The notes beneath the pieces are model-generated. The model did no database searches, was not told the origin of the DNA, and was given only the letters and a program-made list of their open reading frames with translations. Shown one piece after another: positions 1-8,091 of a stretch of DNA of 60,241 bases. The stretch comes from an uncultured Dysgonomonas sp. (GTDB taxonomy: Bacteria; Bacteroidota; Bacteroidia; Bacteroidales; Dysgonomonadaceae). Position numbers and translations under genes: made by a program. Each line of letters begins with the position of its first letter. The stretch's first letter is position 1. Location of the stretch: positions 1-60,241 of the forward strand of contig CALYPL010000013.1 in the NCBI GenBank assembly GCA_945273835.1, read 5' to 3'.

Positions 1-827
1 CAGATGAGGAAAATGATAAAACAAGTATAATCGTTGAGAAAACTACTATTTCAGAAAATATAGCTACTGAAATTAAACGCGATAACGACAATACTAATGA
101 TGCCTCATTCAAAAATACGAATGAAAATCGTTCAGCCACAAAATTAACGATAGACGATTCGTTAATATCCAAACCTGATCCGGAAACTCAGCCACAATCA
201 ATATCTACAATAAGTCAACCGCCTGTTTCACATCAGGAAAAGGAAGATGAATATAATGATTCATGGGACGAAGAGTACAATTCAAGAAAAAGAAATATTA
301 TCATTGGCGCTGCATTCGTCGCTTTAATCGTGATTGCAATTTTAGTCTACAGATTTCAATTTAGCAAACCAAGTGAGTCTGTCAATATTGCAAACACACC
401 TATAGAAGCGACCACAGAAGGTCCGGAAAAAGTTGCTGACAACAATAAAGATGAAACTCCTTTAGTAACAGATTCTTTGAAAGTTACTGATCAGCCGGAG
501 GAACAATCTGAAATTGCGTCACAAGGCAAGTCAGACGATGATTCAGTAAAAACAACAATTGATAATTCGGCAAACGACAAACCAATTATTGTCACTATTA
601 GCAGAGGAGTAACCATGCGCAGTCTTGGTGAAAAATATTACGGGCTAAGACCTTTCTGGGTTTACATATATGAAGAAAATAAAGATAAAATACCGAATCC
701 CAATAATGTAACTTCGGGAACAAAAATAGTTATCCCAGCGGCAAGCAAATATGGAATCAACAAGTACGACCCAGAATCAGTTGAAAAAGCGAAGAAACTC
801 GAAGCTAAATATTTCTCTAAGTTTTAA
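1..827 (+). CDS. Membrane protein with C-terminal LysM-like domain (5' end outside window)
   Basis: The open frame runs in from the left edge (first full codon at base 3), so the N-terminus is missing. What is visible is an acidic, Ser/Thr/Asn-rich linker, then one hydrophobic helix (bases about 294-350) after an RKR stop-transfer-like patch, a second low-complexity linker, and a C-terminal block of about 80 residues (bases about 585-825) with the LysM-like pattern GVTMRSLGEKYYG, an ENKDKIPNPN stretch and GTKIVIP. Such a tail fits a peptidoglycan-binding LysM domain. Many Bacteroidota encode proteins with an N-terminal HU-type DNA-binding domain and this kind of tail, but that end is not in the window, so this is only a possibility. 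The internal ATG near 330 is not the real start because the frame is open well upstream. Confidence 0.6.
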   Translation, partial: DEENDKTSIIVEKTTISENIATEIKRDNDNTNDASFKNTNENRSATKLTIDDSLISKPDPETQPQSISTISQPPVSHQEKEDEYNDSWDEEYNSRKRNIIIGAAFVALIVIAILVYRFQFSKPSESVNIANTPIEATTEGPEKVADNNKDETPLVTDSLKVTDQPEEQSEIASQGKSDDDSVKTTIDNSANDKPIIVTISRGVTMRSLGEKYYGLRPFWVYIYEENKDKIPNPNNVTSGTKIVIPAASKYGINKYDPESVEKAKKLEAKYFSKF

Positions 828-870
828 ATGTAAAATAGTGTAATACAAATTCATAATAATATAAATCAAA

Positions 871-1383
871 ATGCTAAGTAAAAAATTAGAAGATGCTTTA
901 AATGTGCAAATTAACGCCGAATTATGGTCAGCATATCTTTATCTGTCAATGTCGGCTTATTTTGCAAGAGAGGGAAAATCAGGATTTGAAAATTGGTTCA
1001 GAGTACAAGCTCTTGAAGAAAAAGATCATGCCATGAAAATATTTGATTACATCATTACGCGCAACGGCAAAGTTGATCTTAAACCCATCAAAGCTGTTCC
1101 CGAAACATGGCAAAGCCCCCTTGACGTTTTTGAAGCATCTTTGAAACACGAAAAAGTTGTTACTGCATTGATTAACGATTTGGTGGCTTTAGCTAAAGAA
1201 GAGAAAGACTATGCCACTGAAAATATGTTAAACTGGTTTGTTGACGAACAAATTGAAGAAGAAGCTACAACAAGTCAGCATATTGATTCGCTGAAAATGA
1301 TTGGTGACAATGGATTTGGTATTTACACAATGGATAAAGAACTTAAAACAAGAACATATACTCCGTTAAAAACAAACGAATAA
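871..1383 (+). CDS. ftnA: Non-haem ferritin
   Basis: This 170-residue protein is a four-helix-bundle bacterial ferritin that oxidises Fe(II) and stores iron as a ferric mineral in a 24-subunit cytoplasmic shell. All ferroxidase ligands fall at the same positions as in E. coli FtnA: Glu17, Glu49/Glu50, His53 (in ALEEKDHA), Glu94, Glu126/Gln127 and Glu130. The length is normal for the family. It begins 43 bases after the preceding gene and is followed by a hairpin with a T-run (1406-1440), so it may be monocistronic. Haem-binding bacterioferritin is unlikely, given the family-typical FtnA spacing. Confidence 0.95.
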   Translation: MLSKKLEDALNVQINAELWSAYLYLSMSAYFAREGKSGFENWFRVQALEEKDHAMKIFDYIITRNGKVDLKPIKAVPETWQSPLDVFEASLKHEKVVTALINDLVALAKEEKDYATENMLNWFVDEQIEEEATTSQHIDSLKMIGDNGFGIYTMDKELKTRTYTPLKTNE

Positions 1384-1405
1384 ATATCAAATAAAAATAG
1401 ATTTC

Positions 1406-1440
1406 AGCCACTTTGTATAACTTTGCAGAGTGGCTTTTTA
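1406..1440 (+). terminator. Ferritin terminator hairpin overlapping a pdxB promoter
   Basis: AGCCACT (1406-1412) and AGTGGCT (1429-1435) form a 7-bp stem followed by TTTTT, which fits a weak intrinsic terminator for the ferritin gene. The loop holds TAACTTTG (1418-1425), a match to the Bacteroidota -7 box, so the same bases can also start pdxB transcription. No clear TTTG -33 box is seen. Confidence 0.5.
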
Positions 1441-1452
1441 ACATATAGAAAA

Positions 1453-2559
1453 ATGAAAATTATTGCAGACAAAAATATTCCTTTTTTACGGGGTATTGCC
1501 GAATGCTACGGAGAAACCGAATACTTGGCAGGAGCTGATTTTGTACACGAAAACGTGAAAGATGCTGATGTTTTGATTGTTCGCACCGTGGCACATCTTG
1601 ATGAACATGTGCTTGCAAATACAAATATCAAACTCATATGTTCGGCAACCATCGGTTACGATCATATTGACACAGCTTATTGTGATACACATAACATTAA
1701 GTGGAGTAATGCTCCAGGATGTAATTCAGGTTCGGTACAGCAATATATAGTTTCAGTATTGCTTACCTTATCGCAACAAAAAAATTTCAGGCTAAGAGAT
1801 AAAACAATCGGAATAATCGGTGTAGGCAATGTAGGGAAAAAAGTAGCCAGAGCTTGCCACCTGTTAGGAATGAAAGTTTTACTGAACGACCCGCCTCGTC
1901 AGGCAGAGGAAGGCAATACGAAATTTACAGACTTGGAAACAATTAAGAAAGAAGCGGATATTATAACATTTCATACTCCGCTGACCAAAGAAGGATGTTT
2001 CAAAACTTACCACTTAGCTGATTATACATTTTTCAAATCATTACAGAAAAAGCCGATTATCATTAATTCTGCTCGTGGTGGAATTATTGACACAAATGCT
2101 ATCATAGATGCTATCGACAAAGGTCTTATTTCAGGAGCAGTAATTGATTGTTGGGAGAACGAGCCTGATATAAATTTGCAATATATGAGTCGAACTGATA
2201 TTGCGACACCACACATAGCAGGTTATTCTGCTGACGGAAAAGCGAATGCAAGCCGTATGGCTTTAACAACTATTGCAAATTTCTTTGATCTGGATAAAGC
2301 ACCTATCGAAAAGATCAATCCACCGTTGCCGGAAAAAACATTCATTGATCTTAATAATTATGCCGAGAACCGCATAGATCATGCTATTCTCGAAACTTAT
2401 AATCTGATGGGTGATTACGAACGCTTTAAAAACTCACCTGACAAATTCAAAATTCTAAGGAATGAATATCCTCTACGCAGAGAATATCAGGCTTATACGG
2501 TTATAAACGCAACGGATGACGAAAAGAATCTTTTAACAGCTCTTGGTTTTAATTGTTGA
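1453..2559 (+). CDS. pdxB: Erythronate-4-phosphate dehydrogenase
   Basis: PdxB oxidises 4-phosphoerythronate in the deoxyxylulose-dependent pyridoxal phosphate pathway. The 368-residue product has the D-2-hydroxyacid dehydrogenase layout: a split catalytic domain around a Rossmann domain with GIIGVGNVGKKVA, the catalytic Arg in NSARGGIIDT, Glu in CWENEP and His in the PdxB-typical TPHIAGYS, then the C-terminal PdxB dimerisation region. I chose the ATG at 1453. A TTG 30 bases upstream lies inside the TAACTTTG promoter box and cannot be the start. The pathway partner pdxJ lies elsewhere in this window at 51648-52367. It ends directly against the convergent DUF3037 gene. Confidence 0.93.
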   Translation: MKIIADKNIPFLRGIAECYGETEYLAGADFVHENVKDADVLIVRTVAHLDEHVLANTNIKLICSATIGYDHIDTAYCDTHNIKWSNAPGCNSGSVQQYIVSVLLTLSQQKNFRLRDKTIGIIGVGNVGKKVARACHLLGMKVLLNDPPRQAEEGNTKFTDLETIKKEADIITFHTPLTKEGCFKTYHLADYTFFKSLQKKPIIINSARGGIIDTNAIIDAIDKGLISGAVIDCWENEPDINLQYMSRTDIATPHIAGYSADGKANASRMALTTIANFFDLDKAPIEKINPPLPEKTFIDLNNYAENRIDHAILETYNLMGDYERFKNSPDKFKILRNEYPLRREYQAYTVINATDDEKNLLTALGFNC

Positions 2560-2943
2560 TCATAGCACAAGTTCTTCAAATAAGCTTTGCAATGTTTGAT
2601 CAAGATCGGTTGTAAATCCGCTATGAGGTCTTGACGTTTGTATACAGGTACTGCGAACAGCTGTGAGCCATCGAAAGCGTTCGGCAAGCTCAAATTGAGC
2701 AATCGCGCCTCCGTCTTTATGGCCGGAACTGATTTTATCGAATGCTCGTAAGCCATTCTGTAAAGCTTCATAACTCAGCTCACTTGCAAAACATTTCAAC
2801 CTCTTTTCATCTACTTTATACAAAGTTTTAATGTAGCGGGCTTCTTTAGAAAAAAGTATAACTCCGACATTAATAAATTCTTCACGTTCAACCTTTGGCA
2901 AAACGCGGATCACAGCATATTCATATAGATATTTCTTTTGCAT
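2560..2943 (-). CDS. DUF3037 family protein, partner of the HipA-like kinase
   Basis: This small basic protein of 127 residues has the DUF3037 pattern: YEYAVIRVLPKVEREEFINVGVILF near the start, a central helix pair, and RFRWLTAVRST in the second half. Its function is unknown. The ATG at 2943 puts the conserved YLYEYAV stretch at the N-terminus, and an alternative TTG lies 18 bases upstream. It overlaps the end of the kinase-like gene by 23 bases and reads in the same direction, so the two are very probably translationally coupled. The pairing of a short HipA-like protein with DUF3037 recurs in bacteria as far as I recall, so the two products probably act together. Confidence 0.8.
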   Translation of the reverse strand: MQKKYLYEYAVIRVLPKVEREEFINVGVILFSKEARYIKTLYKVDEKRLKCFASELSYEALQNGLRAFDKISSGHKDGGAIAQFELAERFRWLTAVRSTCIQTSRPHSGFTTDLDQTLQSLFEELVL

Positions 2944-3718
2944 GAAGTGCTTCTTTAACAAATATTTCGGAGTTATGTATTCTTAAAGTCAGATATTTAT
3001 AATATACGTCACGAATATCTTTTACCGTTTCTGAATCATGATGCCAATCAAGCCATTCGTCAGGCAGGCAATCTACAATCTCCCGGATAACATCATCCGT
3101 AAGAAGAGGTCTGAGTTCCCTGTCGGCTTGTTCAATATCATTCGCAAAGGGCAACAAAACATGATCTTTTATCCTATTAAAAGGATTTAAAGCGTATTTT
3201 TCCCAATCATCCCAAGTATGATGAAAGTAAAGCGTAGCACCGTGATCTATAAGCCACAGCTGATCATGCCACATCAGCATATTGGTGTTACGCACGGTAC
3301 GATCCACATTACTTAGAAATGCATCCATCCAGACAATACGAGAGGCTGTTTGTGAATCAATTCGTGTTGTGATTGGGTCGAACGTGAGAGCACCCGATAA
3401 AAAATGTAAACCGATATTCAGTCCTTTACTATTTTGCAATAAATCCTGTATCTCTTCATCTCCTTCGGTTCGCCCGAATGCTTCGTCAAGATATACAAAT
3501 ACAATTTCAGGAATTCTAAAGCCCAACCGTTTAGCTGTTAATCCGCCAATGAGTTCCGACACAAGTGCTTTAGAGCCATGCCCTGCTCCACGAAATTTAA
3601 CTACATACTTAAATCCATCGTCAGCTTCTGCCAAGGCCGGTAAAGAACCGCCTTCCCGCAAGGGCATTATATAGCGGTTCACATGTACTGTGCGTATATC
3701 TATTCTTGAATTTTCCAT
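2921..3718 (-). CDS. Short HipA-like kinase-fold protein (HipA_2 type)
   Basis: This 265-residue protein keeps the core of the HipA/PI3K-like kinase fold but lacks the N-terminal subdomain of full-length HipA (about 440 residues). Visible kinase-like residues are Lys41 in YVVKFRG, the glycine-rich GAGHGSKAL stretch after it, Asp139 and Asn144 in NVDRTVRN (the same Asp-x4-Asn spacing as the HipA catalytic loop), and Asp158 in IDHG (the metal-binding DFG equivalent). It therefore probably binds ATP and may phosphorylate a protein or small molecule. No HipB-like helix-turn-helix gene is adjacent, so a classical HipBA toxin-antitoxin role is not supported. The neighbour is DUF3037. The substrate is unknown. 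Confidence 0.8.
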   Translation of the reverse strand: MENSRIDIRTVHVNRYIMPLREGGSLPALAEADDGFKYVVKFRGAGHGSKALVSELIGGLTAKRLGFRIPEIVFVYLDEAFGRTEGDEEIQDLLQNSKGLNIGLHFLSGALTFDPITTRIDSQTASRIVWMDAFLSNVDRTVRNTNMLMWHDQLWLIDHGATLYFHHTWDDWEKYALNPFNRIKDHVLLPFANDIEQADRELRPLLTDDVIREIVDCLPDEWLDWHHDSETVKDIRDVYYKYLTLRIHNSEIFVKEALHAKEISI

Positions 3719-3742
3719 AAAGTCACACGCTGTTTAGTCTTT

Positions 3743-5569
3743 CTATTTATCACGATATACCCTCATCTCGCAAAGTTTGCAATCGAAATCGAGGCGCAAT
3801 CTTGTATTATTATACAACAAATAGAAAGGTTCTTTGTATTTATGTTTGACTTTATTTTCTTTTACACACCATCCTAATGCAAATTTTATGCAATGTCGGG
3901 TAAACATAAGCGGTACAGATTCTTGCGGATTTCGTTCAAAAGCTATTTCTACCACTTGCGCCTTGTGCTGCGTATAGAACTGCTTACTGCTCTCGTTCAT
4001 CACGTTGCCAAGATAGGTTATCTTGCCGACAGGAAAAGGATGAAAGGTCTGTTTATGTTTTACTATCGGCTGACGATAATTTATGACACGCATCGCAATC
4101 AGACGATCGGTTAGTTGTCGTCTCCAATCTGAAATTACTGACGAAGGGATAAAATAACTTTGTGATAGTTCGAGATTAACAGATTGTACATTGAAAATAG
4201 TAGTCCCTGTCTTAGATAAATTATTTCTGATATTTTCGGTCTGATCTTTTTTGGCAGTTTCTTTTTTATATTCAAAATTGAGAACTACCTGAGTATCGTC
4301 TTCATCAATGGCTTCTAACGAGAAGCCGAAAGGAATTTCTTTTAAATTGATCGAAATATCTATTTTTCTTTCCGCAGAATTTCGTTGCAATAATTTTTCA
4401 AACTCATGATCGTGATTGCGGTATATAAAAGTACCTCTTTTTATTTGGGGCAATCTGGACGGAAAAATTTTATCTCCATCTACATTGTTTACCTGAAAGC
4501 CTTCCAGCTCTTTCTTTGTATTGAAAAAACATAACCCATCGCCATTTGCTAAGGTAAGGTTTGAATTGAGTTTAAAAAAGCGAGTGGTTACTTCTGTGAC
4601 TTTGCCGACTGGCTCACCAATTGATTTGGGAGAGTCCACCGACCAAATATTCGTTTTACGTCCGTTCAGAAAATAATCTGTATACCCCCTGTTGAAACTC
4701 TTGTTTATATCGGGTGTAAATGTGTAGGTTGAATGTCCTGATGAGGCACGTAAATATTCGGGACGGCGATTTATTATTTCATCCAATTTGGAACGATAAT
4801 GGGCAACTGTATTTTTAACATATGATACATCCTTCAACCGTCCTTCTATTTTTAGGGAAGAAACTCCGGCATCTATTAAATTCTCAAGATCTGCGGACAG
4901 GTTCAGGTCTTTCATAGACAGCAAATGCTTATCGGTGCTGATCACAGTACCTTCGCTATCCATTAATGAATAAGGCAACCTGCAATATTGCGCGCATTCT
5001 CCCCTATTGGCACTTCGCCCAGAAATGGCATGGCTAAGATAACATTGTCCGCTATAACTGACGCATAACGCGCCGTGTATAAATGCTTCGAGCGTAACAT
5101 TGGTTTGAGCTGCTATCTCATTTATCTGAAGCGATGTCAATTCGCGCGCCAAAACAACCTGAGTAAATCCGGCTTGTTCAAGAAATTTTATTTTATCAAT
5201 ACTCCGATTATCTACCTGCGTACTGGCATGCAAGGGAATGGGCGGTAAATCGAGCATAGTGATACCCATATCCTGTATAATCAGCGCATCAATGCGTGCA
5301 TCGTTATATAGCTGCCAAATTAATTTACGTGCATCCTCAAGTTCTTTATCGCCTAAAATAGTATTAAGAGCCACATATATTTTTGCTCCGAACAAATGTG
5401 CATATTCTGCCAAAGACTTGATATCATCAATGGTATTGCCTGCGGCTGAACGCGCACTGAACTGTGGAGCTCCTATATATACTGCATCTGCTCCGTGCTT
5501 AATTGCTTCTATTCCGCATTCAAAATTTTTAGCCGGAGCAAGTAATTCTATCTTACGGGGTTTAATCAA
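3743..5569 (-). CDS. U32 family protein (RlhA/TrhP-like RNA hydroxylation family)
   Basis: The 608-residue protein begins IELLAPAKNFECGIEAIKHG and carries the U32 signature EAFIHGALCVSYSGQCYLS followed by GRSANRGECAQYCRLPY, whose cysteines match the Fe-S ligands proposed for this family. E. coli relatives RlhA and TrhP hydroxylate cytidine in 23S rRNA and uridine in tRNA wobble positions; older annotation calls them collagenase-like peptidases. The long C-terminal extension (residues about 380-608, ending CKLCEMRVYRDK) suggests an RlhA-like rather than the shorter TrhP-like architecture. The start is a TTG one codon after the in-frame TAA of the isochorismatase gene. No nearby ATG is available, so it is likely coupled to that gene. 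Confidence 0.85.
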   Translation of the reverse strand: MIKPRKIELLAPAKNFECGIEAIKHGADAVYIGAPQFSARSAAGNTIDDIKSLAEYAHLFGAKIYVALNTILGDKELEDARKLIWQLYNDARIDALIIQDMGITMLDLPPIPLHASTQVDNRSIDKIKFLEQAGFTQVVLARELTSLQINEIAAQTNVTLEAFIHGALCVSYSGQCYLSHAISGRSANRGECAQYCRLPYSLMDSEGTVISTDKHLLSMKDLNLSADLENLIDAGVSSLKIEGRLKDVSYVKNTVAHYRSKLDEIINRRPEYLRASSGHSTYTFTPDINKSFNRGYTDYFLNGRKTNIWSVDSPKSIGEPVGKVTEVTTRFFKLNSNLTLANGDGLCFFNTKKELEGFQVNNVDGDKIFPSRLPQIKRGTFIYRNHDHEFEKLLQRNSAERKIDISINLKEIPFGFSLEAIDEDDTQVVLNFEYKKETAKKDQTENIRNNLSKTGTTIFNVQSVNLELSQSYFIPSSVISDWRRQLTDRLIAMRVINYRQPIVKHKQTFHPFPVGKITYLGNVMNESSKQFYTQHKAQVVEIAFERNPQESVPLMFTRHCIKFALGWCVKENKVKHKYKEPFYLLYNNTRLRLDFDCKLCEMRVYRDK

Positions 5570-5572
5570 GAT

Positions 5573-6118
5573 TTATAACTTTAAATAGTCTTCTGTATTA
5601 ATTACTTTTGCAAAGATACTATTTAAAGCGGCTAAAAAAGCATTCTGTACATCCTTAGATTTTATAGTATAATCCTGTATGTGTAAATCTAATGTAGCAC
5701 AAGCATCACCGATAAGTATAATATCAAAGCCTAAGTCTTTTGCAGCTCTTACAGTTGTATCTACGCACATGTGCGTCATCATACCACAAATAATCAATTG
5801 CTCAACTTCTGATTTTTTGAGGCAGTCGAGTAATTCTGTTTCCCTGAAACTATTTGGGAAATGCTTCACCACAACTTTTTCCGTAGGTAAAGGTTTTACC
5901 GATTGATGAATTTTTACACCCTCGGAATCGGGAAGGAAAAATCCGGCATCAGGTCTAATACTTATATGTTGCACATGTATAACGGGTATATTACAACGCC
6001 GGCATTCATGAAGTATTTTTGCCGCATTCGATACTGCGACTTCTGAACCGTGCAATTCTTTTAAACCTCCAGGGAAGTAGTCATTCTGCAAATCTATTAA
6101 TAATAAAGCTTTTCTCAT
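5573..6118 (-). CDS. Isochorismatase-family cysteine hydrolase
   Basis: This 181-residue protein has the cysteine hydrolase triad of the isochorismatase/nicotinamidase fold: Asp9 in LLIDLQNDY, Lys85 in VVKHFPNSF and Cys118 in GMMTHMCVDTT, with the usual cis-peptide region before the cysteine. Members cleave amides, ureas or vinyl ethers. The substrate cannot be read from the sequence, and it lacks the metal-site residues that would mark a PncA-type nicotinamidase clearly. It lies upstream of and in frame with the U32 gene, separated by a TAA and one codon. Confidence 0.85.
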   Translation of the reverse strand: MRKALLLIDLQNDYFPGGLKELHGSEVAVSNAAKILHECRRCNIPVIHVQHISIRPDAGFFLPDSEGVKIHQSVKPLPTEKVVVKHFPNSFRETELLDCLKKSEVEQLIICGMMTHMCVDTTVRAAKDLGFDIILIGDACATLDLHIQDYTIKSKDVQNAFLAALNSIFAKVINTEDYLKL

Positions 6119-6135
6119 TTAAATGTAAATTTTAT

Positions 6136-7083
6136 TTAATCGCACACATCAGCTAAATTTCTTAATTTGTAGATATCCGTTATTTCAAACGGTGTCTGTT
6201 GATAAACATAATAATTGAGCCAATTATTAAATAAAAGGTTACCATGGGCTCTCCAACGAACCACTGGTGGCTGACTCGGGTCATCATCCTTATAGTAATT
6301 AACCGGAAGGTTTATAGGTAATCCTTTATCCAAATCCCTTATATATTCTTCATGAAGAGTATAGGGGGCATATTCAGAATGTCCTGTCAGATAAAATTCA
6401 CGCCCACCCCGTGAACTAACAATGCCTATACCCGATTCTTGAGACTCGGATAAAATGGTTAGCCGTGAATTATTTATAACATCTTGGCGACAAATTTCAG
6501 TATGCCTGCTATGAGGTATATAAAACTCGTCATCAAACCCACGAAATAATGGATATTTTTTTCTATTGATAGTATGTTTAAATACCCCAAACATTTTCTG
6601 AGGCAATAGTTGTTTCCTAACTCCGTAGAAATGGTACAAAGCTGCTTGTGCTGCCCAACATATATATAAGGTAGAAGTAACATGCTTTCTTGCCCATTCG
6701 GCAATGATAGAAACTTCTTTCCAATAGCCAACTTCTTCAAATTCGAGTTGCTCAACAGGAGCACCTGTTATAATCATACCGTCATAATAATCACACTCAA
6801 TTTCATTGAAACTTTTATAAAAAGCTGCCAGATGTTCTTCGGAAGTATTTTTTGAAACATGGCTCTTCAATCTGAGAAAATCAATTTCGACCTGTAGCGG
6901 ATTATTAGATAACAAACGAATAAAATCAGTCTCGGTAGTAATCTTGATTGGCATCAGGTTTAATATTAACATTCTTAGCGGACGGATATCTTGCATATTT
7001 GCTTTGAGATCGCTCATCACAAATATGTTCTCATTCATCAAAATTTCTATTGCCGGCAGGCGGTTCGGAATTTTTACAGGCAT
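6136..7083 (-). CDS. metA: Homoserine O-acyltransferase (MetA family, predicted acetyl-CoA specific)
   Basis: MetA acylates L-homoserine, the first committed step to methionine. The product is 315 residues when started at the ATG at 7083, which gives the family-typical N-terminus MPVKIPNRLPA. The longer frame to 7116 starts inside repeats and the promoter region. The catalytic triad is at canonical positions: Cys142 (YICWAAQAAL), His235 and Glu237 (LTGHSEY). Position 111, which sets acyl-donor preference, is Glu (TGAPVEQL). In this family Glu111 goes with acetyl-CoA and Gly111 (E. coli) with succinyl-CoA, so an acetyltransferase is predicted despite the usual succinyltransferase label. An array of 11-bp-spaced repeats lies directly upstream. 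Confidence 0.93.
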   Translation of the reverse strand: MPVKIPNRLPAIEILMNENIFVMSDLKANMQDIRPLRMLILNLMPIKITTETDFIRLLSNNPLQVEIDFLRLKSHVSKNTSEEHLAAFYKSFNEIECDYYDGMIITGAPVEQLEFEEVGYWKEVSIIAEWARKHVTSTLYICWAAQAALYHFYGVRKQLLPQKMFGVFKHTINRKKYPLFRGFDDEFYIPHSRHTEICRQDVINNSRLTILSESQESGIGIVSSRGGREFYLTGHSEYAPYTLHEEYIRDLDKGLPINLPVNYYKDDDPSQPPVVRWRAHGNLLFNNWLNYYVYQQTPFEITDIYKLRNLADVCD

Positions 7084-7140
7084 TTTTTCAACATTGTTTG
7101 AACAGGTTTTGAACAAGTTTTTAACAAATTTATAACAAAA
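7084..7140 (-). repeat. Five AACA elements at exact 11-bp spacing upstream of metA
   Basis: On the plus strand AACA begins at 7090, 7101, 7112, 7123 and 7134, each preceded by a T-rich run (consensus TTTTnAACAnn); on the metA strand the unit reads nnTGTTnAAAA. A promoter -7 match for metA, TAAATTTG on the minus strand (7132-7125), lies inside the array. The period of about one helical turn places all units on the same DNA face. They may be binding sites for a regulator or nucleoid protein; this is inference. Confidence 0.6.
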
Positions 7141-7175
7141 AAGACAGAAAAAGGTTAATCTTTCATTTTTTTTAC

Positions 7176-7183
7176 TACCTTCG
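7176..7183 (+). promoter_or_regulatory. Putative -7 box for the SPOR lipoprotein operon
   Basis: TACCTTCG matches the Bacteroidota TAnnTTTG box with one change and lies about 70 bases before the start codon. The -33 region is poor. Confidence 0.4.
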
Positions 7184-7254
7184 TTCTGTAGTATAATCCA
7201 AAATAGACTTTTTTATAAAAATCGGACAATCGTTTCTTTTTAATATTCAGACTT

Positions 7255-8079
7255 ATGAAACACTTTTATTACATTGCACCTGTTTGTATTCTTCTATCAT
7301 TCGCCGCTTGCGGTTCGCCGAATGGTTCAAAATCGAGAGGCCCACAAAAAAAACTGAGTGAGAGTTTTTACGGATCTTTTGGAAATGAAGACACAGTAAT
7401 AGATTTAACTGCTGCAACTTCGGGTTCGAAATCATCTGCAACTGCTAATGAAGAAGATGAACTTCTTGCCAAAGTACGTGAAGAAGAATTATTGCTTGAA
7501 AAAGAAAGACAAAAACTATTGGCTGCTAAAACACCAACATTAGAACCATCAACAGTTGACAACAAATCTCAAGCGCCAAATCAGCCCCAGAAACAATCGT
7601 CAACATCTAATACAACTTCATATAACAGTAGCAATAGTCGTTCTACATCTTCATCTTATAGAACTAATTCTTACCAGAACTCACCTGTAAGTTCTACTTC
7701 ACGTCCATCAAGCGTGAATTATAAGAATTACCAATATAACAGTAGTTATAACTATGCTACATCTAAAGGTAGATTAACAGCACTCAACAAAGGCGAAGAT
7801 TCAAAACTAAAAAAATATAATGTGATAATCGCTTCACTACGTTTAGAGTCCGGTAAAACAAGACTTTCTAAATCATTTGATAGCGCGAACGAAAAATATA
7901 TCTTAGCTCGTAGCGGTGGAGGTCTGTATACTTTTGTTATCGGAAGTTTCGAAAACAGAGGTGATGCAATTGCTTACAGAAATAAGATTATAAATAAGTA
8001 TACAAGCAGATATTCCGAAAATGAATTATTCAGAACATTCGGTATTCCATTTACCGATGCATGGATACTTGAAATCTAA
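7255..8079 (+). CDS. SPOR-domain lipoprotein
   Basis: The 274-residue product begins with a lipoprotein signal peptide whose lipobox is SFAAC (Cys at residue 19), followed by a charged stretch with ELLLEKERQKLL and a long Ser/Asn/Thr/Tyr-rich disordered linker (residues about 95-165). The C-terminal 90 residues, beginning KKYNVIIASLRLE, have the SPOR pattern of two similar strand-helix units (YNVIIASL and YTFVIGSFENRGDAIAYRN). SPOR domains bind denuded peptidoglycan glycans, often at the division site. It is therefore predicted as an outer- or inner-membrane-anchored periplasmic protein. The next gene follows after 12 bases and is probably co-transcribed. Confidence 0.8.
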   Translation: MKHFYYIAPVCILLSFAACGSPNGSKSRGPQKKLSESFYGSFGNEDTVIDLTAATSGSKSSATANEEDELLAKVREEELLLEKERQKLLAAKTPTLEPSTVDNKSQAPNQPQKQSSTSNTTSYNSSNSRSTSSSYRTNSYQNSPVSSTSRPSSVNYKNYQYNSSYNYATSKGRLTALNKGEDSKLKKYNVIIASLRLESGKTRLSKSFDSANEKYILARSGGGLYTFVIGSFENRGDAIAYRNKIINKYTSRYSENELFRTFGIPFTDAWILEI

Positions 8080-8091
8080 AATACGATTAAG

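Noticed and set aside
3282-3674. 130-codon plus-strand frame
   Set aside because: It is an antisense shadow of the HipA-like gene with no supporting signals.
2921-3718. Classical HipBA toxin-antitoxin locus
   Set aside because: No HipB-type helix-turn-helix gene is adjacent and the kinase-like protein lacks the N-terminal HipA subdomain.
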